Shown here: positions 31,863-41,568 of the stretch, in pieces | Layout of the letters: every line of letters begins with the position of its first letter | Position numbering within the stretch: position 1 is the first letter of the stretch | DNA from: Hypoxylon rubiginosum | Taxonomy: Eukaryota > Ascomycota > Sordariomycetes > Xylariales > Hypoxylaceae | Assembly (NCBI GenBank): GCA_902806565.1 | Contig: CADCXA010000016.1 | Coordinates: forward strand, 434,001 to 498,000 | Direction: 5' to 3' | DNA length: 64,000 nt | The notes under the pieces: model-generated | Databases searched by the model: none | Seen by the model: only the letters and a program-made list of their open reading frames with translations | Told to the model about the DNA's origin: nothing | Position numbers and translations under genes: made by a program

Positions 31863-33915
31863 CTTAAATGGGGGGCAATAATGCTAATTGGACTAGTATC
31901 AGTGTCATGCCGTGGTTTGGCGAACCGTCTGCTTTGAAAAGAGGCTACAAACATGTGTTCCCGACTATACTGGGTTGCTGGTTACTTTCTGTGGTGCCCG
32001 GCTTGGGTGATACCAGTTTATACGTGTTAAGAGATGTAGGGAGGATATCTTTGGATATTTTAAGACAACCCGCGCGTAGCCGATCGTGTGTCCCGGATAC
32101 GTTTCTTGAGTTTGCGATTAAGACGGGACGAAGTTGAAGAGCAAATCAACTAGGAAATGTTGGAAATGTTGGATGATAGATGATAGGTAATCGATACGCG
32201 ATTTTGATGATTTGATTGTTTTGGGAGTCCAGATTTCCCCTTTCCAATGGCTTTTGCGCCCCTATCCCTGCTCTTTACCCCTGTCGCATGTGGGCGGCCT
32301 GGCAACGGCAACGGCAAGCACCTACCTTTTGACAACTACGTAATTATTGAACAACCAGCCAATCAAAGCCACTTTATTTCTCCATCGTACAAGACATCCA
32401 CCCATCCACATCCAATCCATCCCACTAGCTATGCAGCTAGCAGGTTAGCTAAGCATCCGTCAACGCTTCAACTTCGCAACTTGCATGAAAAAGTCAATTT
32501 GTACCTTCATGTAAGTAAAAAGGTAAACATCAGCAAAGTTTAACGATACATGAGTCTTGTGGACCGGAGTCAACCTTACCTATAGGAACTCGCGGGGAGC
32601 TTGCGGGATTCTTTTATACAACCTTGAAAGTCTTTTATACACTTATTTCGCAACAATTATCCTGCCTCGAATGACGAGGCCTACCCTTCATATATAACAC
32701 CCTATGCACAGCGGCGGGTAGCGGAGTAGTAGTCAAGATGGCCTCCTCTATCGGGCCAAGCTTTTCCATTTCTTTGACAGCAAATCGTCCACGTGGTCAC
32801 GAGTTACTGCAAAACAACGAGCCAGCCGAGCTGTCATGAAGAAGGAAAAAATCTTTTTTGTGAATGCCAGTGGGCTGATGTCCCACACTAGGACTAGGAA
32901 ACTATCAACTATCGAATGAGTGAAATGTCAACTCCATATTACGCTCTCAGGCGCGATGACTTCCGGCTTCAGTTTCGGGACGCCGGTGGTTCCGTTACAA
33001 GAATACGCATCCCGACTGGACGACGAGGTTTCCCTGGAAGAGCCTGGAAACGCCTCACCTTAACAGTCTCAAGCGGTGTTACAGCGGCGTCGCAGGGTCG
33101 CCTCCGCCTAGCCTCCGACCGCGGGCTTTAATATGCAGCCGCATTGACGAGAAAGACACTGTCTTGGACGTTGCAGTATGCATATCTGTATGCCTATACA
33201 TTTGTATATCTGCATATATGCAGGTCCGACCACCCGTTTTTGAAGCTGTGGTCGCACAACTTTCTCCTTATATTGGAGTGTCCGGACTAGTACTTCAGCT
33301 AAGATTGCCTGAGACCTTGGAATATTCTCTGGCTCCAGATCCAATACAACACTTTTTGTGTAAAGGTCCGGCCGTGGTCATGTCAGGCTTCATTGTCCAA
33401 TCCACTCGACTGTGGATCAATTGCTATCAATGAGTGGACGGATGTCGGGAACGTATGTTGTTGACGTGCGGGAGTCCAAGTGGCCATTCCCGTGTAGTCC
33501 GTTCTCTTTTTTCCCCCAGGTTTGGGTTATACAATACATACATTGTGGGCTGTAGGCTGTAGGCCGTGGGCGTGTGTTCAAGGTTTGCATACCGATCCCG
33601 CTGACAGCTGTGGCTAGCCCAATTCATGTAACTCTACACGTGCCTTTCCGACTCTTGTCTACATGTAGGTCAACCTGATCACTAGACCTCTCCAGCATGA
33701 AGTGGCCAGTCAACCTTGACCCCCAGCATCAGTCTTTCTTCCCTCGAAAGGTATAAATAAATGCTCCCCCAACCTTGCTTTTTCTTCACCGGCCACACGA
33801 TACAAGGAACAGATCTCATTGGCGCTTTTAGGCTCAACTCGCCTCAGCCTAGCAGATAACCGTTGACCTACTTATATGGTTTAGCTCGCTATCCACAACC
33901 TTCTGCTCTGACATC
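31863..33915. promoter_or_regulatory. 2 kb divergent spacer with a TATA box for the luciferase-like gene
   Basis: The spacer separates the minus-strand DUF3405 gene from the plus-strand gene at 33916. TATAAATAA at 33752-33760 lies about 155 bp before that ATG in a good core-promoter position. A Pro/Ala/Thr-type frame at 32247-32543 and others are not convincing genes. A TACATGTAGG palindrome-like word occurs at 33660-33669. Confidence 0.5.
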
Positions 33916-34818
33916 ATGTCTGCTACACTTACACAGGCCGAGACGTCGACGGACTCTTCTCCCGTCGACATCTGCGTCAACACCAACCGCGATGGCGATC
34001 CTCCAGTTATCAACGTCACCATTAGACAGGACCCACTGTCCGTGACGCTAGATGGCCCTGCCATATTTGCTATTACTGTATTGCTGATCCTTGGCGTACA
34101 CCTTCTCCAACCGCTTGCTGCGGCGTTGTTCATCGGCCTGGCTACCGGTCTTCTGTTCATCCACAATGACTACCAAAACTACCTGAAGCTCGGTCCCGGA
34201 GGCACTCCGGCGACGTTCCCGGGCTACATCCGCATCAATTGGCTAAAGCTCTGGGCCTGTCGGGACCCGCTTAACCCGCTGCCCGCGGACCCGGACGTCG
34301 AGCCCGTCGCCGGCATCCTCCGCAAGAAGCCCCTTCCCTATCGCTGCGGACCGCGTCCGAAAGTTGTCGGAATAGCTCCGCAGCGGCAGGTCAACCAATT
34401 CGGATCCCGCGAGTGCTTCCTCGCCCTGCGACGCACCCTGGAGAACCACAGCAATGTAAACTCGGAGCAAGTAGGCGTGGGCACTTCCTGCTTCGAAAAG
34501 CACGGCCTGGGGCTGTTTGCTCGGTACCCGTTCAACAAGACGTGCCAGGGGGAGATCTGCCACGTCCACAACTCGGACCATTCGTTGCACATGAACCTCC
34601 ACCCCGACGACGTCAAGGAGGTTATCGAGAAGGGCTGGGGTGAGCGCCACCCCCTAACCAGCCAGTGTATGCTGAAGATGCCCGTGCCCAAGCAGTTTAC
34701 GATGGTGTACGCCCCGCGTTCGGTGGACGAGTTGAAGGTCGTTTGTCAGATCATCGAGGCGGCGGGCTGGTGGGTCAGCGCCAAGGAGATGAAGCTGGAC
34801 GTGGCAGCAGAGATTTGA
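33916..34818 (+). CDS. Membrane-anchored protein with a luciferase-like domain (DUF5519)
   Basis: A single-exon frame of 300 residues. Residues 1-45 are polar; a long hydrophobic stretch at about 47-82 (AIFAITVLLILGVHLLQPLAAALFIGLATGLLFI) could form one long or two short membrane helices. The C-terminal part (about 180-300) has the fungal luciferase-like domain pattern: a Gly-rich turn, GEICHVHNSDHSLHMNLHP, DDVKEVIEKGWGERHPL and MVYAPRSVDEL. Many filamentous fungi carry such proteins in several copies. Despite the domain name, no light-emitting activity is known to me; the His-rich HVHNSDHSLHMNLHP core suggests a metal or ligand pocket, which is inference. A TATA box at 33752 supports the start. 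Codon use is GC-rich in the third position, typical of a well expressed gene. Confidence 0.8.
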   Translation: MSATLTQAETSTDSSPVDICVNTNRDGDPPVINVTIRQDPLSVTLDGPAIFAITVLLILGVHLLQPLAAALFIGLATGLLFIHNDYQNYLKLGPGGTPATFPGYIRINWLKLWACRDPLNPLPADPDVEPVAGILRKKPLPYRCGPRPKVVGIAPQRQVNQFGSRECFLALRRTLENHSNVNSEQVGVGTSCFEKHGLGLFARYPFNKTCQGEICHVHNSDHSLHMNLHPDDVKEVIEKGWGERHPLTSQCMLKMPVPKQFTMVYAPRSVDELKVVCQIIEAAGWWVSAKEMKLDVAAEI

Positions 34819-35467
34819 ACTTATCGGGATGGAGTCGTACCGCAAAACGTAAAAACGGCTGCACGCGCCTAGAAACGTGCTATAGAGGTGGAGTACGGCA
34901 TTCTGCATCCATTGCACGACGGCCGGGCTGTTGCTACGATGCATGGATCGTGTGCTATGTAGCAAAGCTCACGGCACGGCATATTCAAGTGTGTCCTTAC
35001 AGTTATGTAGCCTTAAAAAATTATGATAATGCTTATTAATTTGAATAATTGTTTGCTCTTTTTGCTTTACACGTGCGGATAGTATTGTGAAACCCGAGAG
35101 GATTCCTTCCTCTCTTAGGTGAATAGGGAGGAATAGGGAGTTTCTTCAGCTCTCCTATTTTAGTCAGCAACCGTAGTCGACAAGACAAGACAAGACAAGA
35201 TAGGCTTGTGAATCATTTCATTTCTTCTCATGTTGAGAAACTGGGTCCTTTCTTTTTTTCCTCCTGCAACGCTCCTTTGGCGTTGTCCTCAGAGAACATC
35301 CCGTCTAGCTCACGCAGAATTAAGCCATCACGATAGCCGGCCGAGCCCTTGCCTGAAGTAATTGTACATCGCAACTCTACCCATCAGAGAGTTCATAATA
35401 CATAATGTAGCTAGCGAGGAGAGTGTCTCGAGATCCACCTCTTTTTCTTCTTCTTAGACATTCCTTT
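34819..35467. other. Convergent spacer between the luciferase-like gene and Cus2
   Basis: Both flanking genes end in this 649-bp region. It includes four ACAAG units at 35180-35199. No gene is seen. Confidence 0.6.
35180..35199 (+). repeat. Tandem repeat, 4 x 5 bp (ACAAG)
   Basis: Four perfect ACAAG units in the 3' region between two convergent genes. Confidence 0.85.
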
Positions 35468-36673
35468 TTAATCGTCGCTATCCTCAGCCTCTACGTCTTC
35501 ACCCTGCTTCTTGCCGGACTTCTTGTACTTCTCCCTGCCTGTAGCGATGGTCGCCCTGACGGTGCGGCCGTCGAAGGCCCTGCCGTCCATGAGCTCCACG
35601 CAGGCCTCGGCGGCCTCGGGGGTCTTGAACTTGACGCTGGCGATGCCCTCCTCTTCCAGATCGTACAGGACGACGTTGGTCACGGGACCGAGCTTGGAGC
35701 ACTCCTCGCGGATGTCCTCTTTGATCTCCAGCATCGCCGCCGGGTCCTCGTCGAGCTCCTGGAGCGTGAACATGTGCCGCAGGATCACCAGCCGGTCCCG
35801 TCGCACGGCTGTTTCTAGCTGCCCGCCGTACGGATCGTCGTCGTCCCAGTCTGCCAGCTTGGCGTCCAGCTTCTGCGTCCGCTTGATGATCTTCTGCTTG
35901 TCCTGCTCGCGCGTCTTGTCCTTCGGCTTGCCGGCCCCCGTGATCGCGTTGCTCCTGTCGCCGTTGCCCTCGTGGGCGTCGCCGTTATTAGCGCTAGCCT
36001 CTTCTTTGTTATTGCTGTCCCGCTCGTAGTTGGTCTTCTTGTAGCTGGAGTCGGCGGCCTGGACGCGCATGCGGCCGCTGGTGAGCCCCGAGGATGTGAA
36101 GCGGAAGTCGGTGTCGTCGAGCAGCATGATGGCCATTTCGACGCTCTGGGGCTTGAAGAAGACGACCAGGGCGTCCCCCTTGAAGCTGCCCTTCTCGTCC
36201 GCGTACAGCTTGATGCGCGGGCGGCCGCTGTCGATCTCCTCGGCAATCACACCGCACTTGCGCGAGAAAACCTCGTGGACCTCATCTACCGTGACATCCA
36301 GCGGTAGGCCCGTGACGTATATCGCCGTGTTTTGGCGCGGCTGCGGGGGTTGCTTCTGTTTCTTCTGGGGACGCTGTGGTCGCTCTCCCGAGCCGTTTGC
36401 CTGTCCCTTCTTGCGCTTCTTGTTGGGCTGGTCGTCATTGCTGTCGTCGGGTGCTGCGCTGCCGCCGTAAGCTAGCTGCTGCTGGGCGAGGAGTTCTTCG
36501 TCGACCACGGGGATCCATCGTCTCAATTGAGCATCCCACTCAAACTCGGAACCGTCGTCTTGTACGGCGATGTACTTGTTGTCGAGCTTAGAGAATGAGA
36601 TGCGATCATCTTGTTCGAATTCTGCAGGATCGGTCGGGAACGAAAGCCCGGGGGCAGATTGCGGGTCGGCCAT
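35468..36673 (-). CDS. cus2: U2 snRNP assembly factor Cus2/Tat-SF1
   Basis: Cus2 (human Tat-SF1) binds the U2 snRNP protein Hsh155/SF3B1 and U2 RNA and helps U2 adopt its active form before prespliceosome assembly. A single exon encodes 401 residues. An N-terminal segment has DNKYIAVQDDGSEFEWDAQLRRW, a Trp-bearing element found in the family. A basic linker (NKKRKKGQ, KKQKQPP) follows. RRM1 spans about 117-212 (AIYVTGLPLDVTVDEVHEVF as RNP2 region). A charged linker includes DWDDDDPYGG. The second RRM (about 295-385) is of the UHM type, with RLVILRHMF-like RNP2 (here RLVILRHMFTLQEL) and the R-x-F motif in GRAFDGRTV that binds Trp-containing ULM peptides. The acidic end is EDVEAEDSDD. The frame is GC3-rich, so overlapping frames on both strands are shadows. 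The call is firm. Confidence 0.92.
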   Translation of the reverse strand: MADPQSAPGLSFPTDPAEFEQDDRISFSKLDNKYIAVQDDGSEFEWDAQLRRWIPVVDEELLAQQQLAYGGSAAPDDSNDDQPNKKRKKGQANGSGERPQRPQKKQKQPPQPRQNTAIYVTGLPLDVTVDEVHEVFSRKCGVIAEEIDSGRPRIKLYADEKGSFKGDALVVFFKPQSVEMAIMLLDDTDFRFTSSGLTSGRMRVQAADSSYKKTNYERDSNNKEEASANNGDAHEGNGDRSNAITGAGKPKDKTREQDKQKIIKRTQKLDAKLADWDDDDPYGGQLETAVRRDRLVILRHMFTLQELDEDPAAMLEIKEDIREECSKLGPVTNVVLYDLEEEGIASVKFKTPEAAEACVELMDGRAFDGRTVRATIATGREKYKKSGKKQGEDVEAEDSDD

Positions 36674-37474
36674 TGTTTTGTACGTTTGCCTTTTGCCTTT
36701 TGTGTTTGCAAACGTGTGGGAGGATATATAAAAGTTGAAGTACTACGTATGTAAGCTGGTGAAATGCCTGGATGCGTGAACGAGGGATGCTGGCTAGTAC
36801 CTAGGGTACTTAGCTATGTATGTATGTAGCTTCAATTCACAAGTGGTACCATACCGATATTGTACCTTCTGCCTTATTTAGCCTTGTGCTGCAGGTACTT
36901 CATACGTCAGTACAAAAATAACCTGCCGGGGCTGTATAAGAGCTAAATTTCAATGTTGCTTTTAATCAAGCCACATGCAGCTACCTGACAGTCCCTGTTA
37001 GGGATTAGCTACCCGTGCAATTCCACCTAGCCCGATAGCTACACGTTTGCTCCCAATCTTTGAAAACTTGTGACTTGAGGTGACTTGAGGTGACTTGAGA
37101 CGACTTGAGACGTAATTTAATATTTTCACATTTAGTAGCAAGTTTCTCTACATCCTCATTTAACATGGGCAAGCCACTCACCAAGGAGCGCCCTGTATAA
37201 AAGGGAGTACGTTCATAGGTTGGGCAGAGTAAATGTATAAGTTTTAACATATGGTCCCTAGCTCATATCATTATACAGCGACGGCTAGGGAGGTATCGTA
37301 ATGTATGCCGTCTACCTAGATATAAACGACCTTCTTTCGCACACACATTATCCCTGTATTGCTACGCCTGAACGCCGGATGCGAATATGCAAGTATACCA
37401 CCGCACAAATGGCGATGGTGGATGACCTTTAGTAGTACACCCCTTTTTTCTGCGCTCCCATAATGTCCAAACCC
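36674..37474. other. Spacer between Cus2 and sec66
   Basis: This 801-bp region holds the Cus2 promoter and the sec66 3' end. It has an ATATATAAAA element at 36724-36733 close to the Cus2 start and a four-unit 10-bp repeat at 37071-37110. No coding region is seen. Confidence 0.55.
37071..37110 (+). repeat. Tandem repeat, 4 x 10 bp (TGACTTGAGG)
   Basis: Two perfect TGACTTGAGG units are followed by TGACTTGAGA and CGACTTGAGA. Confidence 0.9.
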
Positions 37475-38288
37475 TCACTTCTTGCCCTTCTTCTTCTTAG
37501 AGCCTCCGCTGGGCGTGCTAGCAGGTGTAGCCGAATCAACCAAGACTCCCTCATCGTCACTAGCGCCTTTCGTAGAGTTTTTGGTCGACGAGTCTTCTTC
37601 TAGCTCCTTCATGAAGTCCTTCTGAATAGCTTCGCGTCGCTTCTCCCACCACTCCTTGTCAGCCGCAGCTCGGCCCTCGATCTCCTCGAGTCGAGTACGT
37701 AGCATCGTGTTGGCAGCGATTTCGTTGGCGGATTGGAAGATGGTCTGGCCCCAGCCGGGCGCGAGAGCATTGGCCTATACGAGTTTTAGCATGTGCAAAT
37801 CAACGGTGCACTCATAGTTATTCTGACCTCCGTGACGACATCCCGCAGCTCTTCCTCGATTTCCTTCTCGGCTCTCGTGAATCTCTGATTTAAATCGTCG
37901 CCAACGCTACCTCGCTGTAACAAGGTGTTGAGCGCCTGCTTCGAAGTACGGATCTGGATGATGCGGCGGATGTCTTCGACGGCTCTTCGCAATAGTGCAG
38001 CACGAATGACGCTATCCGGTACTTTGGGTGCTTTCTCTTGACCCGCTTCGGGCTCCATGTGAAGGAGTGTCAGGTAGATATTCCGTTGAAGGTGCGGCGG
38101 AAACCATGGTTCTAGGTTGGCGTTTTCAACTACGGACTTGTTAGTTCCATCGTGAGGGTCTCGCGGTCGGTAGAATGCATACAGGCCTTCCGTTTTCTGT
38201 AGACTGTGGAAAAGGTGTAAAGGGAACCTCCGAGAACAGTTATGTAGGCAAAAGGGAGAGCGAGGCTCGTCCAATCTATGTCGAACAT
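37475..38288 (-). CDS. sec66: Sec66 (Sec71), Sec63 complex subunit for ER translocation
   Basis: Sec66 is a subunit of the Sec62/Sec63 complex, which supports post-translational import into the ER. Three exons are supported: 38288-38183, 38129-37828 and 37774-37475, giving 235 residues. Introns are GTATGC...CCGTAG (53 nt, phase 1) and GTCAGA...CTATAG (53 nt, phase 0). The N-terminus MFDIDWTSLALPFAYITVLGG is a single lumen-starting membrane anchor, then FSTVYRKRKAF. The cytosolic domain has the family signature EPWFPPHLQRNIYLTLLHMEP, VPDSVIRAALLRRAVEDIRR, QALNTLLQRGSVGDDL and APGWGQTIFQSANEIAAN. The C-terminus is Lys rich (KKKKGKK). A longer upstream frame reaching 38457 is not used, because the true first exon lies in another frame and reproduces the known Sec66 start. 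It is divergent from rcl1 across 388 bp. Confidence 0.94.
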
Positions 38289-38676
38289 ATTGAGAAGTGT
38301 GTCGCGCAGACGAGTAGGAGTGGGGAAAAAAGAGAGAACGTTGGAAGAAACAAGAGCGAAGTGTATACAGATTAGGTATTATGTGCCCTTTTAGGAATTC
38401 GGGATCTTGACACTTTTCACGTAGCTCAACCCACCTGGGCACCTTCGATACGTGCATGTATGTACCTCTGTACTATGTACGCTAAAACGGGTCCTGGCCC
38501 ACAGGCCACAGCTCCTCGAGTTGGTACGTACTCTATACACCGCCTTGCCTAGTTGATTTTTTTTTTAAAACTGTCAATTCGGCAGAATTTCTTCATCTCC
38601 ATTCAATTTTGTTGCGACAGGCGGACCCTCGATAATTTCCAAGTTCTGCGAGGCTTCAACTCATCTTATTTACACC
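38289..38676. promoter_or_regulatory. Divergent promoter region between sec66 and rcl1
   Basis: Two core housekeeping genes start back-to-back from this 388-bp spacer. It has no clear TATA box, as expected for such genes; a T-rich run lies at 38557-38566. Confidence 0.5.
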
Positions 38677-39894
38677 ATGTCGGCTCCGAAACCAGAGTTC
38701 CTGAAATTTACAGGGCACCAATCATTTACACAGCGCCTCGTGCTCTCGACATTAACAGGCCGACCCATTCACATATCCAAAATCCGTCCAAACTCGCCCA
38801 CAAATCCCGGTCTCGCCCCACATGAAGTCTCGTTCCTTCGCCTTCTTGAAGCTGTCACCAATGGCAGCTCCATGCAAATATCCTATACCGGTACGACGAT
38901 AACGTATCACCCAGGATTAATCACGGGTGCCGCACCTGGCTTCGGCGCCATCGATGATACCATCGAGCACCATTTACCTGCCACCTGCACACGGGGTGTA
39001 ACATACTTCCTCCTACCTCTCTGCTTACTTGCCCCGTTCTCGAAGTCGCATATGAACGTTCGCTTCGAAGGGCCGGGCGTTATCACATCAGCCACCGAGA
39101 CGGGCGATCTTTCGGTCGACTCCTTCCGCACCGCCATCCTACCCTTATACAACCTATTCGGCATTCCTGCCGCGCGTATCGAACTGCGAGTTCTCCAGAG
39201 GTCATGCGCCGGGCCACATGGTAGCGGTGGCGCTGGTATCGTCGAACTCAGATTCGCGAGCCAGGTTCTGTTACCAAAGACATTACATCTGAATAGAAGT
39301 CCCGGGAGGATAAAAAGAATACGAGGTGTGGCATACGCGACGGGCGTGTCGGCGTCTAATAATGCTCGCATGATACACTCTGCGCGCGAGATACTCAACC
39401 CCATTATTTCCGACATACACATCGCGGCGCAATACGACCAGGCGCCTCTGGTTCCAGATACGGCCGAAAAGTCCGGTAGCAAAAAGAGAATGGGCATCGG
39501 GTTTGGGCTGAGCCTCGTCGCAGAGTCCAGCGCTATAGGCGTCCTATTTTCAGCAGACGTTGTAGTACCGCCCAAAGGAGGCATACTTCCGGAAGATGTA
39601 GGCAAGAGGTGCGCATACCAACTTCTAGAATGCATAAATTCAGGAGGTTGCGTCGCCGGAGCATCTGCGGGGACTGTTCTGACATTAATGGCCATGGGGT
39701 CGGAAGACGTTGGCCGTTTGCGTCTCGGAAGAAACGTGGTAGGTACAGAAGAAGTCATAGGACTTGCACGAGATCTTAAAAAGTTTGGGGCTAGCAGTTG
39801 GGGTTTGCGGGATGCTGACGACGACGACACGGGCGACATCATAGTCTCAGTGAAGGGGACTGGAGTCGGCAACGTAGGTAGGAAGATTGCATAG
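38677..39894 (+). CDS. rcl1: Rcl1, 18S rRNA processing protein (RNA cyclase-like)
   Basis: Rcl1 is related to RNA 3'-phosphate cyclases but lacks cyclase activity. It enters the small-subunit processome with Bms1 and is needed for early cleavage of pre-rRNA toward 18S. A single exon encodes 405 residues. Family blocks include FTGHQSFTQRLVLSTLTGRP near the start, LAPHEVSFLRLLEAVTNGS, HLPATCTRGVTYFLLPL, KTLHLNRSPGRIKRIRGVAY (Rcl1-type), and GSKKRMGIGFGLSLVAES. The catalytic His found in true cyclases near the C-terminus is not apparent, which suits the Rcl1 branch rather than RtcA. Its stop lies 46 bp from the stop of the convergent DUF1746 gene, so the two transcripts must overlap at their 3' ends. 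The antisense frame through this gene is a shadow. Confidence 0.93.
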   Translation: MSAPKPEFLKFTGHQSFTQRLVLSTLTGRPIHISKIRPNSPTNPGLAPHEVSFLRLLEAVTNGSSMQISYTGTTITYHPGLITGAAPGFGAIDDTIEHHLPATCTRGVTYFLLPLCLLAPFSKSHMNVRFEGPGVITSATETGDLSVDSFRTAILPLYNLFGIPAARIELRVLQRSCAGPHGSGGAGIVELRFASQVLLPKTLHLNRSPGRIKRIRGVAYATGVSASNNARMIHSAREILNPIISDIHIAAQYDQAPLVPDTAEKSGSKKRMGIGFGLSLVAESSAIGVLFSADVVVPPKGGILPEDVGKRCAYQLLECINSGGCVAGASAGTVLTLMAMGSEDVGRLRLGRNVVGTEEVIGLARDLKKFGASSWGLRDADDDDTGDIIVSVKGTGVGNVGRKIA

Positions 39895-39940
39895 TAATCA
39901 TATCCTTCTGAAATTTGTACATTGATCTCATTTGCCTATA

Positions 39941-41082
39941 TCATGGCTGTCTTGGTTGTGCTGCTGCTAATCTCGCTCTCCTCTGCGCTGCTAGGGCTGC
40001 GAGCGTCGCATTATATCCGACATTTTGTATAGCATAGGCAGCAGCAGTCTCAGGAGAATTCGCCCGATTATTCCAAGCAGTCCGAAGCGCTTGCCGAACC
40101 TGAAAATTGGCTAGAACGGCATTTCCGGATCTTAATGTCTCGTTTAAGCTTTCGAGATCGCTTGTAGGGGTAGTCGTTCGCCTTAGCAGGCCCGTCCTCT
40201 CTTCGACGCTGTCCTGGCCACTACTGACATTCTCCCGTCCTAATGATTGCATCTCGATATCCTGGGTCTCGTCCATCACAGGCGCATCTCGTAATACCCC
40301 ACGCTCTTCCGCATCGAGATCCTGGGTAGTTGCCGCCACCCCTGTCGCATCCTCCTGACTGTCGAGCAGCCTCCTCGGCTTTACCACTTTACGTATCCTC
40401 TCCTTCTCCATATTGACGGTAAGCATGAAGCACTGTAGCGCGAATACCATGACATCCAGTAGGAGAAGGGATAGTTTGGACGTCGGCGCTTTCTGCCCGA
40501 CGAAGTCAAATAGTATGCCGCCGTGGAGATAGCCGCGCGAGGCTTCGCCAGCTTCGGGTAACGAGGCGATTAGATGTATCAGTATGCACAGGACATTCGG
40601 ACCGAGAATGGCGGAGACGTGAAAGTTTGGAATGATCAGGACGGAGTCGTCGGCTTTGGGACTTATGAACAGAGATTGGGCAACCCATCGTATCACCAGT
40701 CGGAAGAATGAGCAACTAGAGAAGACTAGTTAGTAAATGCTTTGATGCGCAATGCAATGTGTTTGCGATGCATCTGTATAATGGCTTGGGGGGACTTGTC
40801 GTACTCCATATAGTATAGCGCACATAGCTCAGCATACACTACAGTATCCAGGCTAATACTGAGATGCATCATGAATTGTAGCTTCTTCTTAAGGCCGTCC
40901 TTTGCCGCCTGGGACAGCGAGGGGTTCTGGGTGGTAGTAGCGCGGCCATTCTGATCGGGCTCGTGCTCATGGTCAGACACGGCGGGCTGTGCTGGGCCGT
41001 CGGCATCGGCATCGTCCTCGTGATGAGCGTGGGAAGTACGATGAGGGTCCGCCGGCGTGGTCGGGGTGGAATCATTGTTCAT
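39941..41082 (-). CDS. DUF1746 membrane protein, probable Dsc E3 ligase subunit 4
   Basis: Two exons are supported, 41082-40805 and 40715-39941, giving 350 residues. The 89-nt intron is GTACGA...TCTAG with an ACTAAC branch point and keeps phase (YYMD-CSFFRLVIRWV). The N-terminus is polar with a His/Asp-rich stretch (SHAHHEDDADADGP). The DUF1746 domain (PF08508), about 60-195, has LKKKLQFMMHLSISLDTVVYAE and hydrophobic segments at VLCILIHLIASLP and KLSLLLLDVMVFALQCFML, so three or four membrane helices. The rest is a cytosolic-like tail with a conserved-looking C-terminal helix (AAYAIQNVGYNATLAAL). I recall that fission yeast Dsc4, a subunit of the Golgi Dsc ubiquitin ligase that activates SREBP, belongs to this family. 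That assignment is from memory and less certain than the domain call. Confidence 0.82.
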
Positions 41083-41568
41083 AGCTCCACCTCAATCGAC
41101 GTGAGAAGCCACCGAATAATGTATCTTTACATGCTGTGAGGTCGTCATATAGATGTGGACGAATTGCCTTTGGCGAAGTCGCTCGACGGGAGGGATTTCG
41201 GGCGGCAAGGCGGGAGGCGCGTGGTGCGGCGTTGGTTGTGTTGAGCGACAAGAATAGAAGCTGAAGATGATGTTAGACCAGTTGAGTAGGGCACAGTCCA
41301 CACAGTATCGAATACGGTATCGATTACATCGGATAGCTGCATGTGACTAACAGCAGCTACGTACCAAGGTAGATAATTCTGCGCCGTGATGACATCTCCA
41401 GCACTCTCAGATTGAATCTATACAAGTTTATAATTGCGCTTAACTTCTTAACACTAAATAAATTTTATGTTATGGTTCCTTTTTTATTTAAATAAAATCT
41501 TAATGTATATTTCCAAATGCTAATGTTTGTACACAAGGATATTATTCTGTATATTTTTGAGAATAGAT
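41083..41568. other. Spacer between the DUF1746 gene and the AEC transporter gene
   Basis: This 486-bp space contains the promoter of the DUF1746 gene at the left and the 3' end of the transporter gene at the right. A 65-69 codon frame here is not credible. The part 41440-41520 is very AT rich. Confidence 0.55.

Noticed and set aside
35499..36257. Several Arg/Gly/Ala-rich frames on both strands over Cus2
   Set aside because: All are shadows of the GC3-rich Cus2 coding frame.
38289..38457. Extension of the Sec66 coding region upstream to 38457
   Set aside because: The long frame runs through an intron; the true first exon (38288-38183), in another frame, reproduces the conserved Sec66 membrane anchor.
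38907..39872. 321-codon minus-strand open frame opposite rcl1
   Set aside because: Rcl1 on the plus strand is unambiguous; the antisense frame has no resemblance to any family and follows from codon bias.
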